Positions 9,426 through 17,982 are shown, counted from the stretch's first letter. The stretch is DNA of 33,798 nucleotides from Bacteroidales bacterium (GCA_016705005.1 JADIZB010000018.1:1-33798), one strand, 5' to 3'. The notes: a model not told the origin generated them from the letters alone. Program-made: numbers and translations.

Positions 9426-9911
9426 ATGGAAAATCGAATCTTCAACTCAACTCTCCGAGGTTTAACTTTTCTTTTCATGATCCTGTTATTACAAGCTTGT
9501 GGATCAAAAACATCTGCACCAGAAACGACTCCTGTCCCTGATGCTATTGTTGAAATTGACACCAAAGCACACAGCGATAGCAAAGGCGTGGGAAAGTTTA
9601 CTGAAGTCAAACTTGAGGCAATTGACCCTGCCAGGGCTGAGCTTGGTAAAGCTGTATTTACGACCAAATGCACTACCTGCCATAAACTCACGGCTGACAA
9701 ATTTGTAGGCCCCGGACTTGAAGGTATAACCAGCCGCCGCACTCCTGAATGGATCATGAATATGATTACAAATCCGGAATTAATGATGAAATCTGATCCT
9801 GTTGCCAAGAAATTATTTGAAGAAATTCTGACACCTATGGCGAATCAGAATATCGGGGATGAAGAAGCAAGAAATATATTGGAATATCTTCGTCAGAACG
9901 ACAACAAATGA
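9426..9911 (+). CDS. Mono-heme cytochrome c lipoprotein, probable NosZ electron donor
   Basis: 161 residues. The signal peptide ends in LLLQAC, so the protein is probably lipid-anchored on the periplasmic side. One heme motif, CTTCHK, lies at about residue 82, and TPMANQ supplies a candidate axial Met. It lies 43 bases upstream of nosZ in the same direction, which suggests that it delivers electrons to NosZ. Its heme domain is strikingly like the N-terminal domain of ActA at 22947: both share the VGP.L.G.T.RR core around the heme. It may therefore be exchangeable with the complex III cytochrome domain. Confidence 0.85.
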   Translation: MENRIFNSTLRGLTFLFMILLLQACGSKTSAPETTPVPDAIVEIDTKAHSDSKGVGKFTEVKLEAIDPARAELGKAVFTTKCTTCHKLTADKFVGPGLEGITSRRTPEWIMNMITNPELMMKSDPVAKKLFEEILTPMANQNIGDEEARNILEYLRQNDNK

Positions 9912-9954
9912 AAATTCCTAATAATCGAGAATATTAACCGACAAACCGATTCCT

Positions 9955-11925
9955 ATGAAAAAAATCAGACAAATACTGTTTGGCATGACCATTCTCTCAA
10001 TAATTGGCGGGTCATTCACTTCCTGCAAACCTAAAAAGGTTGGAAGTATGATGGCCGGTGACGCAGCGCAGAAAGTGTATATTGCCCCGGGCCAGTTCGA
10101 TGAATTCTACCTTTTCACCTCAGGTGGTTTCAGCGGCCAGATGGGTGTATACGGACTTCCTTCAGGACGCCTTCTGAAAAACATTCCGGTTTTTTCACAA
10201 GATCCAACCACTGGTTGGGGATATACTGAAGAAACAAAACCCATGCTAAACACATCATTTGGTTTTGTGCCCTGGGAAGACAGTCATCACCCTGAACTCA
10301 GCAAAACAAACGGTGAGGACGATGGTCGTTGGATCTTTATTAACGGGAATAACACACCTCGTATTGCACGCATAGATCTTACCACATTCCGCACTGTCGA
10401 TATTATTGAACTACCTAATGCCGGTGGTAACCACGCTTCGCCATTTTGTACTGAGAACACAGAGTATGTGGTTGGCAACTCACGATTCTCAATTCCGTTG
10501 GATGGGGAAGATGATGTTCCGATTACAACTTACAAAGAGAACTTTAAAGGAGCTGCTACTTTTGTAAAGGTTGATCCAAAAAGCGGAGAAATGAGTGTGG
10601 CTTTTCAGATTGTTGTGCCGGGGTTTAATTATGATCTGGCTCATGCAGGCAAAGGTGTTTCACACGACTGGATGTTTTTCACAAGTTATAATTCAGAACA
10701 GGCACATAACCTTCTCGAGGTAAATGCCAGTCAAAATGATAAAGATTTTGTAATGGCTGTAAACTGGAAAAAGGCCGAAGAGCTTATAGCGCAAGGTAAA
10801 GGCAAGAAAATCCCTGCCCGTTACATGCACAATATGTATGATGAGAAAACTCATTCAGCTACTTCAACCGAAGAAAAAGAAGTTACTGTGATTATGGCTG
10901 AAGAAATGCCAGGACTGGTTTATTATATGCCGTGCCCAAAATCTCCACATGGTTGTGATGTGAGCCCTGATGGGAGATACATTGTAGCCAGCGGCAAACT
11001 GGCTGCAACAATTCCTGTATTCGCGTTCGAAAAAATGCTTAAGGCCATTGAAAATAAAGCCATAGAAGGTGAAGTTTCAGGTATTCCAGTATTAAAGTAT
11101 GATCAAGTACTCGCAGGAGAGGTTTTGCAAACGGGTCTTGGACCTTTACATACCGAGTTTGATGACAAAGGCTTTGCTTATACCTCATTTTTTGTATCAT
11201 CTGAGATTGTGAAATGGGATGTTGAAAAACGTGTGGTTGTCGATCGCGCACCGACATATTACTCTATTGGTCACTTATGTGTTCCGGGTGGAGATTCGCG
11301 TAAACCAAGTGGAAAATATGTTATAGCACTTAATAAAATTACCAAGGATCGCTACCTTCCTACTGGCCCGGAATTAACACAATCAGCTCAGCTATTCGAC
11401 ATCAGTGGTGAGAAAATGACTTTATTACTCGACTTCCCAACCATTGGTGAACCCCATTATGCTCAAGCGATTGCAGCCGACAAAATTGCGAAAAACTCAA
11501 AAAAATTCTTTACAATTGAAGAAAACAATAATCCATTCGCTGCCAAATCAGAAGCTGAAGCAAAAGTTGTGAGAAAAGGTAACAGAGTTGATGTTTATAT
11601 GATTGCCATTCGGTCTCACCTTAATCCTGATAATATTGAAGGAATCAAGCTTGGAGATGAAGTATACTTCCATGTTACCAACCTTGAACAGGACTGGGAT
11701 GTTCCTCATGGATTTGCCATTAAAGGTGCAAACAATTCCGAATTACTGATTATGCCTGGAGAAACCGCAACATTGAAGTGGGTTCCGGTACGAACCGGCA
11801 TGTTCCCGTTCTATTGCACTGACTTCTGTTCGGCTCTGCACCAGGAAATGCAAGGCTATGCGAGGGTTTCTCCAGCCTCAGCCAATGTTGCGCTTAAGTT
11901 CTCAGGTGGCGCTACAGCGGAATAA
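9955..11925 (+). CDS. nosZ: Nitrous oxide reductase, clade II (Sec type)
   Basis: 656 residues. It reduces N2O to N2 in the periplasm with the CuZ and CuA centres. The seven-bladed propeller is marked by His-containing segments GGNHASPFC, AHAGKGVSHDW, KSPHGCDVSPDGRY, GPLHTEFD and GEPHYAQAI. The C-terminal cupredoxin domain has an intact CuA site: His585 in VPHGF, then Cys621, Cys625, His629 and Met632 in CTDFCSALHQEM. The signal peptide has no twin-arginine, as in clade II enzymes exported by Sec, and ends in GSFTSC, which could be a loose lipobox. The cytochrome c gene precedes it and a strong hairpin follows it. Confidence 0.97.
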   Translation: MKKIRQILFGMTILSIIGGSFTSCKPKKVGSMMAGDAAQKVYIAPGQFDEFYLFTSGGFSGQMGVYGLPSGRLLKNIPVFSQDPTTGWGYTEETKPMLNTSFGFVPWEDSHHPELSKTNGEDDGRWIFINGNNTPRIARIDLTTFRTVDIIELPNAGGNHASPFCTENTEYVVGNSRFSIPLDGEDDVPITTYKENFKGAATFVKVDPKSGEMSVAFQIVVPGFNYDLAHAGKGVSHDWMFFTSYNSEQAHNLLEVNASQNDKDFVMAVNWKKAEELIAQGKGKKIPARYMHNMYDEKTHSATSTEEKEVTVIMAEEMPGLVYYMPCPKSPHGCDVSPDGRYIVASGKLAATIPVFAFEKMLKAIENKAIEGEVSGIPVLKYDQVLAGEVLQTGLGPLHTEFDDKGFAYTSFFVSSEIVKWDVEKRVVVDRAPTYYSIGHLCVPGGDSRKPSGKYVIALNKITKDRYLPTGPELTQSAQLFDISGEKMTLLLDFPTIGEPHYAQAIAADKIAKNSKKFFTIEENNNPFAAKSEAEAKVVRKGNRVDVYMIAIRSHLNPDNIEGIKLGDEVYFHVTNLEQDWDVPHGFAIKGANNSELLIMPGETATLKWVPVRTGMFPFYCTDFCSALHQEMQGYARVSPASANVALKFSGGATAE

Positions 11926-11963
11926 AAGCAAATACCGTTTGTAATTATTAACTTAAAACAAAG

Positions 11964-12020
11964 ATGCAGAGAGGGTTGAGAAGTATTTGCGATTACTACA
12001 AAGACCAGCCTTCTCTGCAT
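11964..12020 (+). terminator. Hairpin between nosZ and the NosB-like gene
   Basis: ATGCAGAGAGGG (11964-11975) and CCTTCTCTGCAT (12009-12020) pair at 11 of 12 positions, with further pairing inside. No T-run follows, so it is more likely a processing, stability or partial-termination element than a full terminator. It could set NosZ above the assembly proteins. Confidence 0.45.
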
Positions 12021-12050
12021 TGATTATACTGAGTGTAATTTGATAGAATT

Positions 12051-12629
12051 ATGAAAACAAGTTCACGATTTATTATCTTCCTCTGCTCTTTCCTTATGAT
12101 CGGGGCTTTTTTCTTCCCATTCTGGAAAATCATGCTTGAAGCACCACAATATCCTGAAGGGTTGGAGATGAAAATCTGGTTGTACAAGATCACCGGTGAT
12201 GTAGAGAAGATTAATGGACTAAACCACTATATCGGGATGAAGCTGATACATGAAGACGAATTTCCAGAGTTTAAAATTATGCCCTGGGTTCTTGGGCTGC
12301 TGATAGTTTCCGGAATAATGGTAGCCATCATTCGCAAGCGATCATTACTCTGGGTATGGATCTTATTTTTACTGGTTGCCGGTGGTATTGCCTTCTATGA
12401 TTTTTATCAATGGCTATATGATTACGGCCATAACCTGGATCCTCATGCTGCAATAATAGTCCCCGGAATGAGTTATCAACCCCCCATGTTTGGGTATAAG
12501 CAATTGTTGAACTTCCTTGCCGGTTCATTTCCTGATAGCGGAGGATACCTCGTAATTGTGGCATCTCTTGGAATTGTAGGAGTTGCCATATATGAGCAGT
12601 TTTACCAAAAGGCAAAAGTAATTTCCTGA
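12051..12629 (+). CDS. NosB-like nos-cluster membrane protein
   Basis: 192 residues with about four TM helices (about 8-24, 76-94, 99-118 and 166-184). A periplasmic segment between the first two is rich in acidic residues. The sequence has no enzymatic motif I can name. Clade II nos clusters characteristically carry a polytopic membrane protein (NosB) next to nosZ, and this gene has that position, size and topology, which is the basis of the call. Its role is presumed to be in electron transfer to or maturation of NosZ. It lies between nosZ and nosL in the same direction. Confidence 0.6.
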   Translation: MKTSSRFIIFLCSFLMIGAFFFPFWKIMLEAPQYPEGLEMKIWLYKITGDVEKINGLNHYIGMKLIHEDEFPEFKIMPWVLGLLIVSGIMVAIIRKRSLLWVWILFLLVAGGIAFYDFYQWLYDYGHNLDPHAAIIVPGMSYQPPMFGYKQLLNFLAGSFPDSGGYLVIVASLGIVGVAIYEQFYQKAKVIS

Positions 12630-12695
12630 AAACCCGCTACTTTTTGGTGGCTGAACTTTAATTATTTCATGATTGTTTAATATGATAATCTTCTA

Positions 12696-13136
12696 GTGAT
12701 GAATTTAATAGCAAGAATCGCTCTTTCAGCATCTTTTATCTTTCTGATGCTTTGCACTTCGTGTAAGAACGATATGCGTGAGATACAATATGGAGAAGAC
12801 AATTGTGAACTTTGCCGGATGACCGTTATGAATCCTCAGTTCGCTGCGGGATTGCTCACTTCAAAAGGAAAGGTCTATACTTTCGATGCTGGTGAATGTC
12901 TTGTGAGGTATCTGAAAGCAAATGGGGTTAATGAAAAGGATCAGTATTTCATGAGCGACTATAACAAACCCGGAACTCTGATTGATGCGCGGAAAGCTGC
13001 ATACCTGCATGGTGACAGTATTCAAAGCCCGATGGGTGGCAACCTGGCAGCATTCAGCAACTTAGTTTCAGCTCAGGTTGCGCAGAAGGAATTGGGTGGT
13101 GATCTGTTAACCTGGCAGCAACTAATCGGAAAGTAA
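12696..13136 (+). CDS. nosL: NosL copper chaperone lipoprotein
   Basis: 146 residues. The lipoprotein signal ends in MLCTSC. The core has CELCRMTVM, the Cys/Met metal-binding motif of NosL, and the family feature SPMGGNLAAF near the C-terminus. NosL is a periplasmic Cu(I)-binding lipoprotein that supplies copper for CuZ assembly through NosDFY. The stop codon overlaps the nosD start by one base (TAATG), showing translational coupling. Confidence 0.93.
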   Translation: MMNLIARIALSASFIFLMLCTSCKNDMREIQYGEDNCELCRMTVMNPQFAAGLLTSKGKVYTFDAGECLVRYLKANGVNEKDQYFMSDYNKPGTLIDARKAAYLHGDSIQSPMGGNLAAFSNLVSAQVAQKELGGDLLTWQQLIGK

Positions 13137-14452
13137 TGAAAAAACCGAATCATTCTGTTTATTGCAGAAAATCTGTAAATGTTGAAACAATTTGTATGCG
13201 TTCATCTTTCATGACTTTTTTAACACTATCAGGTCTCATTATTCTGCACTTCTCACTTACAAACAAAGTATCGGCCCGCGAAATTACGGTCAAACCAGGC
13301 ACTGAAATAAATACACTTCAAAGCGCAATGCTACTGGCTAAAAACGGTGATATTATCAAAGTTAGTAAATCGACCTATTTTATTGAAGATTTAATCATCG
13401 ACAAATCGATCAGCTTAATCGGCATCGACTTTCCGATACTGGATGGGCAAAAGAAAAGCAATTTGCTCATCATCAGGGCTCCGCATGTTACTGTTAAAGG
13501 TTTCATTATTCGAAACAGCGGTTTTGCCAACATCAAAGACAAGGCCGGAATACGTGTTGAAAAAGGCGATGGTGTGAGTATTCTCAACAACCGTCTCGAA
13601 AGTACCTGTTTTGGGATATACCTCGCTAAAGTTAAAGGAGGAACCATCAGTGGTAATACAATCCTTGGAACGAACTCTGTTATTCAGTCCGGGAACGGGA
13701 TTCATCTCTGGTATTCAAATAATCTGAGAATTATTAACAATAAAATCAGCGGTCAACGGGATGGGATTTACTTCGAGTTTGCTACTCATTGTGAAATCGT
13801 TCGCAATGTGAGTGAGAACAACCACAGGTACGGATTGCATTTTATGTTTTCGAACAACGATAATTATTCCTATAATACCTTCAGGAACAATGGCAGTGGA
13901 GTGGCTGTAATGTACACAAAGAATATCATTATGACCGACAATACTTTTGATCAGAATTGGGGCGGCTCCTCTTACGGATTGTTGTTAAAAGACATATCCA
14001 AAAGCTATATTGCGTTCAATAAATTTTCGAGAAATACTTCAGGGATTTACATGGAAGGAACCAGCGAAGTAAAAACCGAATACAATGATTTCCTGAATAA
14101 CGGGCTGGCAGTGCGCATGCTTGCCAATTGCGAGAAAGATACTTTCCTGCTGAATAATTTCATGGGTAATACCTTTGACTTTACGACCAACGGCACCGAG
14201 AACCTGAATTATCTTCAGGGAAATTATTGGGATAAATATTCGGGCTACGACCTTGATCGTGATAAAAAAGGGGATCTTCCTTACCGGCCGGTGAGTCTGT
14301 ATTCTCAAATCATCGAAAAATTGCCTTCCGCCGTGTTTCTGCTGAGAAGTTTTATGGCTGAATTGCTCGATAAAGCAGAGCGCGCCCTGCCATCCATGTC
14401 CTATGTCAATTTATACGATAATGAACCCTCAATGCATATAATCCGGCCATGA
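13136..14452 (+). CDS. nosD: NosD periplasmic copper-delivery protein
   Basis: 438 residues. An N-terminal export signal sits at about 20-48; the first Met gives an unusually long leader, so Met21 or Met26 could be the true start. Residues about 100-350 form repeated short beta segments with Asn/Gly turns, the right-handed beta-helix (CASH) of NosD, for example NSVIQSGNGIHLWYSNN and NNHRYGLHFMFSNN. NosD works with the NosFY ABC transporter to deliver copper and/or sulfur for the CuZ centre. It overlaps nosF by 4 bases (ATGA). Confidence 0.95.
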   Translation: MKKPNHSVYCRKSVNVETICMRSSFMTFLTLSGLIILHFSLTNKVSAREITVKPGTEINTLQSAMLLAKNGDIIKVSKSTYFIEDLIIDKSISLIGIDFPILDGQKKSNLLIIRAPHVTVKGFIIRNSGFANIKDKAGIRVEKGDGVSILNNRLESTCFGIYLAKVKGGTISGNTILGTNSVIQSGNGIHLWYSNNLRIINNKISGQRDGIYFEFATHCEIVRNVSENNHRYGLHFMFSNNDNYSYNTFRNNGSGVAVMYTKNIIMTDNTFDQNWGGSSYGLLLKDISKSYIAFNKFSRNTSGIYMEGTSEVKTEYNDFLNNGLAVRMLANCEKDTFLLNNFMGNTFDFTTNGTENLNYLQGNYWDKYSGYDLDRDKKGDLPYRPVSLYSQIIEKLPSAVFLLRSFMAELLDKAERALPSMSYVNLYDNEPSMHIIRP

Positions 14453-15153
14453 TACAAATTGAACATTTACAAAAGCATTATGGTAAGATTCAGGCTTTGC
14501 GGGGTGTAAACCTGACTTTTAATATCGGACAGGTTATTGCACTGGTTGGACCAAATGCTTCTGGTAAGACTACCCTGATCAAATGCCTGTTAGGTATGGT
14601 TATCCCGGACGGAGGCAGAATTCTTTTTGATGGAAAAGATATTAAAGGAGATGTCCTTTATAAACGAAGGATTGGTTATATGCCGCAAATAGGGCGTTAT
14701 CCCGACAACATGAGGATGGGTTATTTGTTCAGGATGATGAAAGACTTGGGAAGAACACGTGTGAAAGGCAAGTTTGATGAAGAATTGATACTTGCTTTTA
14801 AACTGGAAGAAATGTTTGGCAAACCCTTAAGGGCACTCTCGGGCGGTACCCGGCAAAAAGTAAGTGCAGCGCTGGCATTCCTCTTCAATCCAGATGTTAT
14901 AATTCTCGACGAACCAACAGCAGGCCTTGATCCGCTCGCTTCGGAAACACTGAAACAGAAAATACAAAAGGAAAAGGAATCCGGCAAGTTGATACTTATC
15001 ACTTCGCACATCATGAGCGAAGTAGAAGAGATAGCAGACTACATTGCTTACATCGTTGAAGGTGATGCTGTTTTCTATAAAAGTATAGCCGAAATTAAAT
15101 CCGAATCAGGCGAGGAAAGGTTAGGAAAAGCTTTGTTCCATCTGTTGCAATAA
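14449..15153 (+). CDS. nosF: NosF ABC-transporter ATPase
   Basis: 234 residues, the normal length. Walker A is GPNASGKTT (34-42), the signature LSGGTRQ (130-136), Walker B VIILDEP (150-156), and the switch His lies in ITSHIMSE. It energises the NosDFY complex that matures NosZ. It overlaps nosD and is 6 bases from nosY, so the three are one translational unit. Confidence 0.95.
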   Translation: MIQIEHLQKHYGKIQALRGVNLTFNIGQVIALVGPNASGKTTLIKCLLGMVIPDGGRILFDGKDIKGDVLYKRRIGYMPQIGRYPDNMRMGYLFRMMKDLGRTRVKGKFDEELILAFKLEEMFGKPLRALSGGTRQKVSAALAFLFNPDVIILDEPTAGLDPLASETLKQKIQKEKESGKLILITSHIMSEVEEIADYIAYIVEGDAVFYKSIAEIKSESGEERLGKALFHLLQ

Positions 15154-15159
15154 TCAGTT

Positions 15160-15927
15160 ATGCACAAGATAATTAAATACGTTTTACATGATATATTCAG
15201 AAATCGCATATTGCTGGCATATGTGGTTCTGTTATCATTAAGCTCTTTTGGTCTTTTCATGATGAATGAGGATGTATCAAAAGGATTAAGCAGCCTGCTA
15301 ACAGTTCTTTTAATTGTGGTTCCTCTTGTAAGTATTCTGTTTACGACCATATACTTCTTCAATTCTTACGAATTCATCGAATTGCTCATTGCGCAACCCC
15401 TGAAACGTAGCAATATTCTGTTAGGTGTCTATTGTGGTGTCGGACTTTCGCTGCTGCTTGCCTTCTGGATAGGGATAGGATTGCCGGTATTAATTTTCGA
15501 TGGAACAATTGTTGGCTGGTATTTCATATTATCAGGCAGCCTTCTTACGATGGTATTTGTATCCCTGGCCTTCCTGGCATCGGTGCTCACACGCGACAAA
15601 GCCCGGGGAATCGGAATCTCCGTGTTGCTCTGGTTTTATTTCACACTAATTTTTGATGGCATATTATTGATGATGATGTTTGCCTTTTCCGATTATCCAT
15701 TGGAAAAATTAACGATCTTTATGAGTTGCCTTAATCCTGTTGATCTCGCTCGCATATTGGTGTTGTTAAAAATGGATATTTCCGCATTGATGGGTTATAC
15801 GGGTGCAGTATTCAACCAGTTTTTCGGTTCTTCATTCGGAATAGTGCTGGCCGTCTTAGTAATGTTAACCTGGGTTCTGGTTCCTATAGGAATCGCATTA
15901 CGGATATTCAAAGGAAAGAATTTGTAA
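15160..15927 (+). CDS. nosY: NosY ABC-transporter permease
   Basis: 255 residues with six predicted TM helices and no large soluble domain. It is the membrane partner of NosF and the last gene of the nos cluster. The usual NosY features are present: a hydrophobic first helix (about 15-33) and an amphipathic stretch with NSYEFIELLIAQPLKR between TM2 and TM3. The stop codon is immediately followed by the 8-bp target duplication of an IS element, so the coding sequence is intact but its native 3' region has been displaced. Confidence 0.93.
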   Translation: MHKIIKYVLHDIFRNRILLAYVVLLSLSSFGLFMMNEDVSKGLSSLLTVLLIVVPLVSILFTTIYFFNSYEFIELLIAQPLKRSNILLGVYCGVGLSLLLAFWIGIGLPVLIFDGTIVGWYFILSGSLLTMVFVSLAFLASVLTRDKARGIGISVLLWFYFTLIFDGILLMMMFAFSDYPLEKLTIFMSCLNPVDLARILVLLKMDISALMGYTGAVFNQFFGSSFGIVLAVLVMLTWVLVPIGIALRIFKGKNL

Positions 15928-15935
15928 TATAATAT
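15928..15935. repeat. Left target-site duplication
   Basis: TATAATAT, beginning one base after the nosY stop codon. It is identical to the copy at 16927-16934. Confidence 0.9.
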
Positions 15936-16926
15936 TTTGCTCATCCGTTATTATACCAGTAGTTGTTTGACACTGCAATTGTAAGTCTATCAAAAAGTCT
16001 TTCACCAAAGTATCTGCGATTCAATTTGTAGCAAAACTCATCCAGATAAAGCTGTAAATACTTCCCTTTGATTTTATGATAAATACCTAGTAATGTTCTC
16101 TTTGCGTTACTGATTGCAATATGAACCCAAGGCAATGTACTGATAGTAGTTCGTTTTGAAGATTTCTCAGTAATATGAACCTCAACAAAGTTTGATATAT
16201 CAACATAACTGGTACTCTTATCACTGAACACGATGGTTTTTTCAGTGATGTTGTCTTCAATCACCTGGTTAATCTCATCTTTCTGATACGACTCTAATAC
16301 TCTCATCTTGAAATACCTACAGTGATTAGATCTTCTGCCGGTTCGAACATCTTCTAATGGTGTTGATTCAGCCATCACAGCAACATTGACCTGCCTTTCG
16401 CTACCCCTTCCACGTTTGAGTGATGTACGGGATTCATTATCAATCTCTGTTTCAAAGCATCCTTCATCAAACTCAACCATATCGGTTAACTTATACAAGG
16501 CATCCCGGTTCCCCATTGCTTTCCGGATTTTATGCATCATAAACCAGATAGGTTCGTACCGTTTATGTCCCAGTTGCCTTTGTAGCTCAGTTGCAGATAT
16601 GCCTTTCTTTGAAAAACTCATGAATGCCATAGCCAGATACCACATCCTGAAAGGTAATTTGGCATTTTCCATCATACTTCCGCTCCGAAGTGTGGTTCGA
16701 AACCGGCATTCTGTACATTGCCATTGCCATTTCCCTTGTAACCAATAATGTTTGGTACTCCCACAGCTTTTACAAATAATTCCTTGCTGTTCCCGTATGC
16801 CCTTAAAATGAAGCCTACAGCTGTGCTCGTCGGGAAAGTCTTCAATAAATTTGATTAGATTCACGTCAAAATTTTTTTGACAATATAATCATTCTTTGAT
16901 TTGTGGTACATTTACGGATGAGCAAA
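15936..16926 (-). mobile_element. Complete IS1595-family insertion sequence, 991 bp
   Basis: Terminal inverted repeats at 15936-15958 and 16904-16926 (23 bp, 20 identical, beginning TTTGCTCATCCGT) bound a single transposase gene. Both sides are flanked by the identical 8-bp duplication TATAATAT (15928-15935 and 16927-16934). An 8-bp duplication is usual for the IS1595 family. The element looks intact and may be recent. Confidence 0.93.
15941..16864 (-). CDS. IS1595-family transposase (ISXO2-like)
   Basis: 307 residues. The N-terminal zinc-ribbon has Cys31, Cys34, Cys50 and Cys53 (CKSCG and CTEC), as in the Zn_Tnp_IS1595 domain. The ISXO2-like catalytic core follows: Asp133 in VEFDEGCFE, Asp215 in VFSDKSTSYVDI, Asn253 in ISNAKR, and the terminal YLDEFCYKLNRR block. 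The reading frame is full length, and its stop codon lies inside the left terminal repeat. It converges on the nos operon. Active transposition is plausible but not shown. Confidence 0.92.
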   Translation of the reverse strand: MNLIKFIEDFPDEHSCRLHFKGIREQQGIICKSCGSTKHYWLQGKWQWQCTECRFRTTLRSGSMMENAKLPFRMWYLAMAFMSFSKKGISATELQRQLGHKRYEPIWFMMHKIRKAMGNRDALYKLTDMVEFDEGCFETEIDNESRTSLKRGRGSERQVNVAVMAESTPLEDVRTGRRSNHCRYFKMRVLESYQKDEINQVIEDNITEKTIVFSDKSTSYVDISNFVEVHITEKSSKRTTISTLPWVHIAISNAKRTLLGIYHKIKGKYLQLYLDEFCYKLNRRYFGERLFDRLTIAVSNNYWYNNG

Positions 16927-16934
16927 TATAATAT
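16927..16934. repeat. Right target-site duplication
   Basis: TATAATAT, identical to 15928-15935 and directly abutting the right terminal repeat. Confidence 0.9.
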
Positions 16935-16944
16935 TTATGATTTC

Positions 16945-16989
16945 ATTATAAAAATAAATCCCGGATTGAACCTCAATTCAAACCGGGAT
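16945..16989 (-). terminator. Terminator of the fasciclin gene
   Basis: ATCCCGGATTGAA (16958-16970) and TTCAAACCGGGAT (16977-16989) form a 13-bp stem with one mismatch and a 6-base loop. Read on the minus strand, it is followed by TTATTTTTAT, a good intrinsic terminator 23 bases after the fasciclin stop. Confidence 0.8.
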
Positions 16990-17011
16990 CTTTTCGTTGT
17001 TGGTTCAATAT

Positions 17012-17587
17012 CTATTTTGCCGGTGGTAACAGAACTGCATCAATTATATGAATTATCCCATTGCTGCAAGATACTGAAGCAACAATATCTGCACCGTTTA
17101 CCGTAACTTTACCGTCTTTTACACCCATGGTGACTTTCCCGCCGTTAACCATACCGAGCGTTTGTCCATCTTTAAAGAATGATTGATCAAGTTTGCCAAC
17201 ATAAACATGATATTCGAGGATATTTCGCAAATCTGCTTTTTTCTCTGGCTTAACAAGTCCTTCAACGGTGCCCTTTGGTAACTTATTGAAAGCATCATTG
17301 GTTGGTGCAAAAACTGTAAAAGGACCTGCGTTCGACAATACATCAACATATTCAGCAGCTTGCAGGGCTGCAACCAGTGTAGTGTGATCTGCAGAACCAA
17401 CAGCCACTTTAACAACATCTTTCTGTGATGCATCATCCTCAACTCCGGATTGTCCGGGAAGAGGAGCAGTTGTGGTTTCTGGGGCAGAACTGCTATTATT
17501 TCCTTCTTTCCCTCCGGAATTGCATGAACTGATAACCAAAGAAATGGCCAGAAGGCCAACGAAAATGAATGTAATTGATTTTTTCAT
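17012..17587 (-). CDS. Fasciclin-domain lipoprotein
   Basis: 191 residues. The lipoprotein signal ends in LVISSC. A Ser/Thr/Pro-rich linker follows (about 24-55), then one fasciclin (FAS1) domain marked by NAGPFTVFAPTNDAF, LRNILEYHV and the C-terminal SNGIIHIIDAVLLP. FAS1 domains are adhesion or binding modules exposed on the cell surface or in the periplasm. The gene sits between the IS element and the heme-copper enzyme genes on the same strand as the latter. Its own promoter box contains a perfect palindrome, which suggests separate regulation. A link with NO respiration is contextual only. Confidence 0.88.
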   Translation of the reverse strand: MKKSITFIFVGLLAISLVISSCNSGGKEGNNSSSAPETTTAPLPGQSGVEDDASQKDVVKVAVGSADHTTLVAALQAAEYVDVLSNAGPFTVFAPTNDAFNKLPKGTVEGLVKPEKKADLRNILEYHVYVGKLDQSFFKDGQTLGMVNGGKVTMGVKDGKVTVNGADIVASVSCSNGIIHIIDAVLLPPAK

Positions 17588-17624
17588 ATGGAATAATTTT
17601 GGTTTATGGATGTTGATTAAGGCA

Positions 17625-17644
17625 TTAAGTACAAATATACTTAA
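17625..17644 (-). promoter_or_regulatory. Fasciclin promoter with embedded palindrome
   Basis: TTAAGTA (17625-17631) and TACTTAA (17638-17644) are perfect inverted repeats. The minus-strand -7 box TATATTTG (17639-17632) lies across the centre, so a bound regulator would block the promoter. No clear -33 box was seen. Confidence 0.5.
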
Positions 17645-17862
17645 ATATCGAACAATAGCCTTGAATTATTAATATTAAAAGACCTTATTATCTTCTATAA
17701 CTATGGGCATTTCTCTGTCACCAGATTCAAAGTTTTCTGCATTTTGAATCCTGTATCCTTAAATAAGGATTTTGGCATAACGGTAACCGGACTAATTTTA
17801 TAAAGCTATTACTGTTCTGATCCATAAAAAAAGGGATCTCCTCAAAGGTCTCTTACACAAGC

Positions 17863-17982
17863 AAGGATTGAATTTACAAAAATGCAATCCTTCTTAAAAC
17901 GTGGAACGGATAAACTATCCAACCGGCGGTTCTTACAGTTTCTTATCAATTCTGTTCAAACCGGAAGGTGTTTATCCGTTCC
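17863..17982. other. Two structured inverted repeats in a 436-base gene-free gap
   Basis: The gap 17588-18023 has no ORF of note. It carries AAGGATTG/CAATCCTT (17863-17870 with 17885-17892) and a perfect 13-bp pair, GGAACGGATAAAC (17903-17915) with GTTTATCCGTTCC (17970-17982), around a 54-base loop. It lies in the 3' region of the heme-copper subunit I gene (minus strand). Possible roles are 3'-UTR structure, terminator or small RNA; no known family is recognised. Confidence 0.45.
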
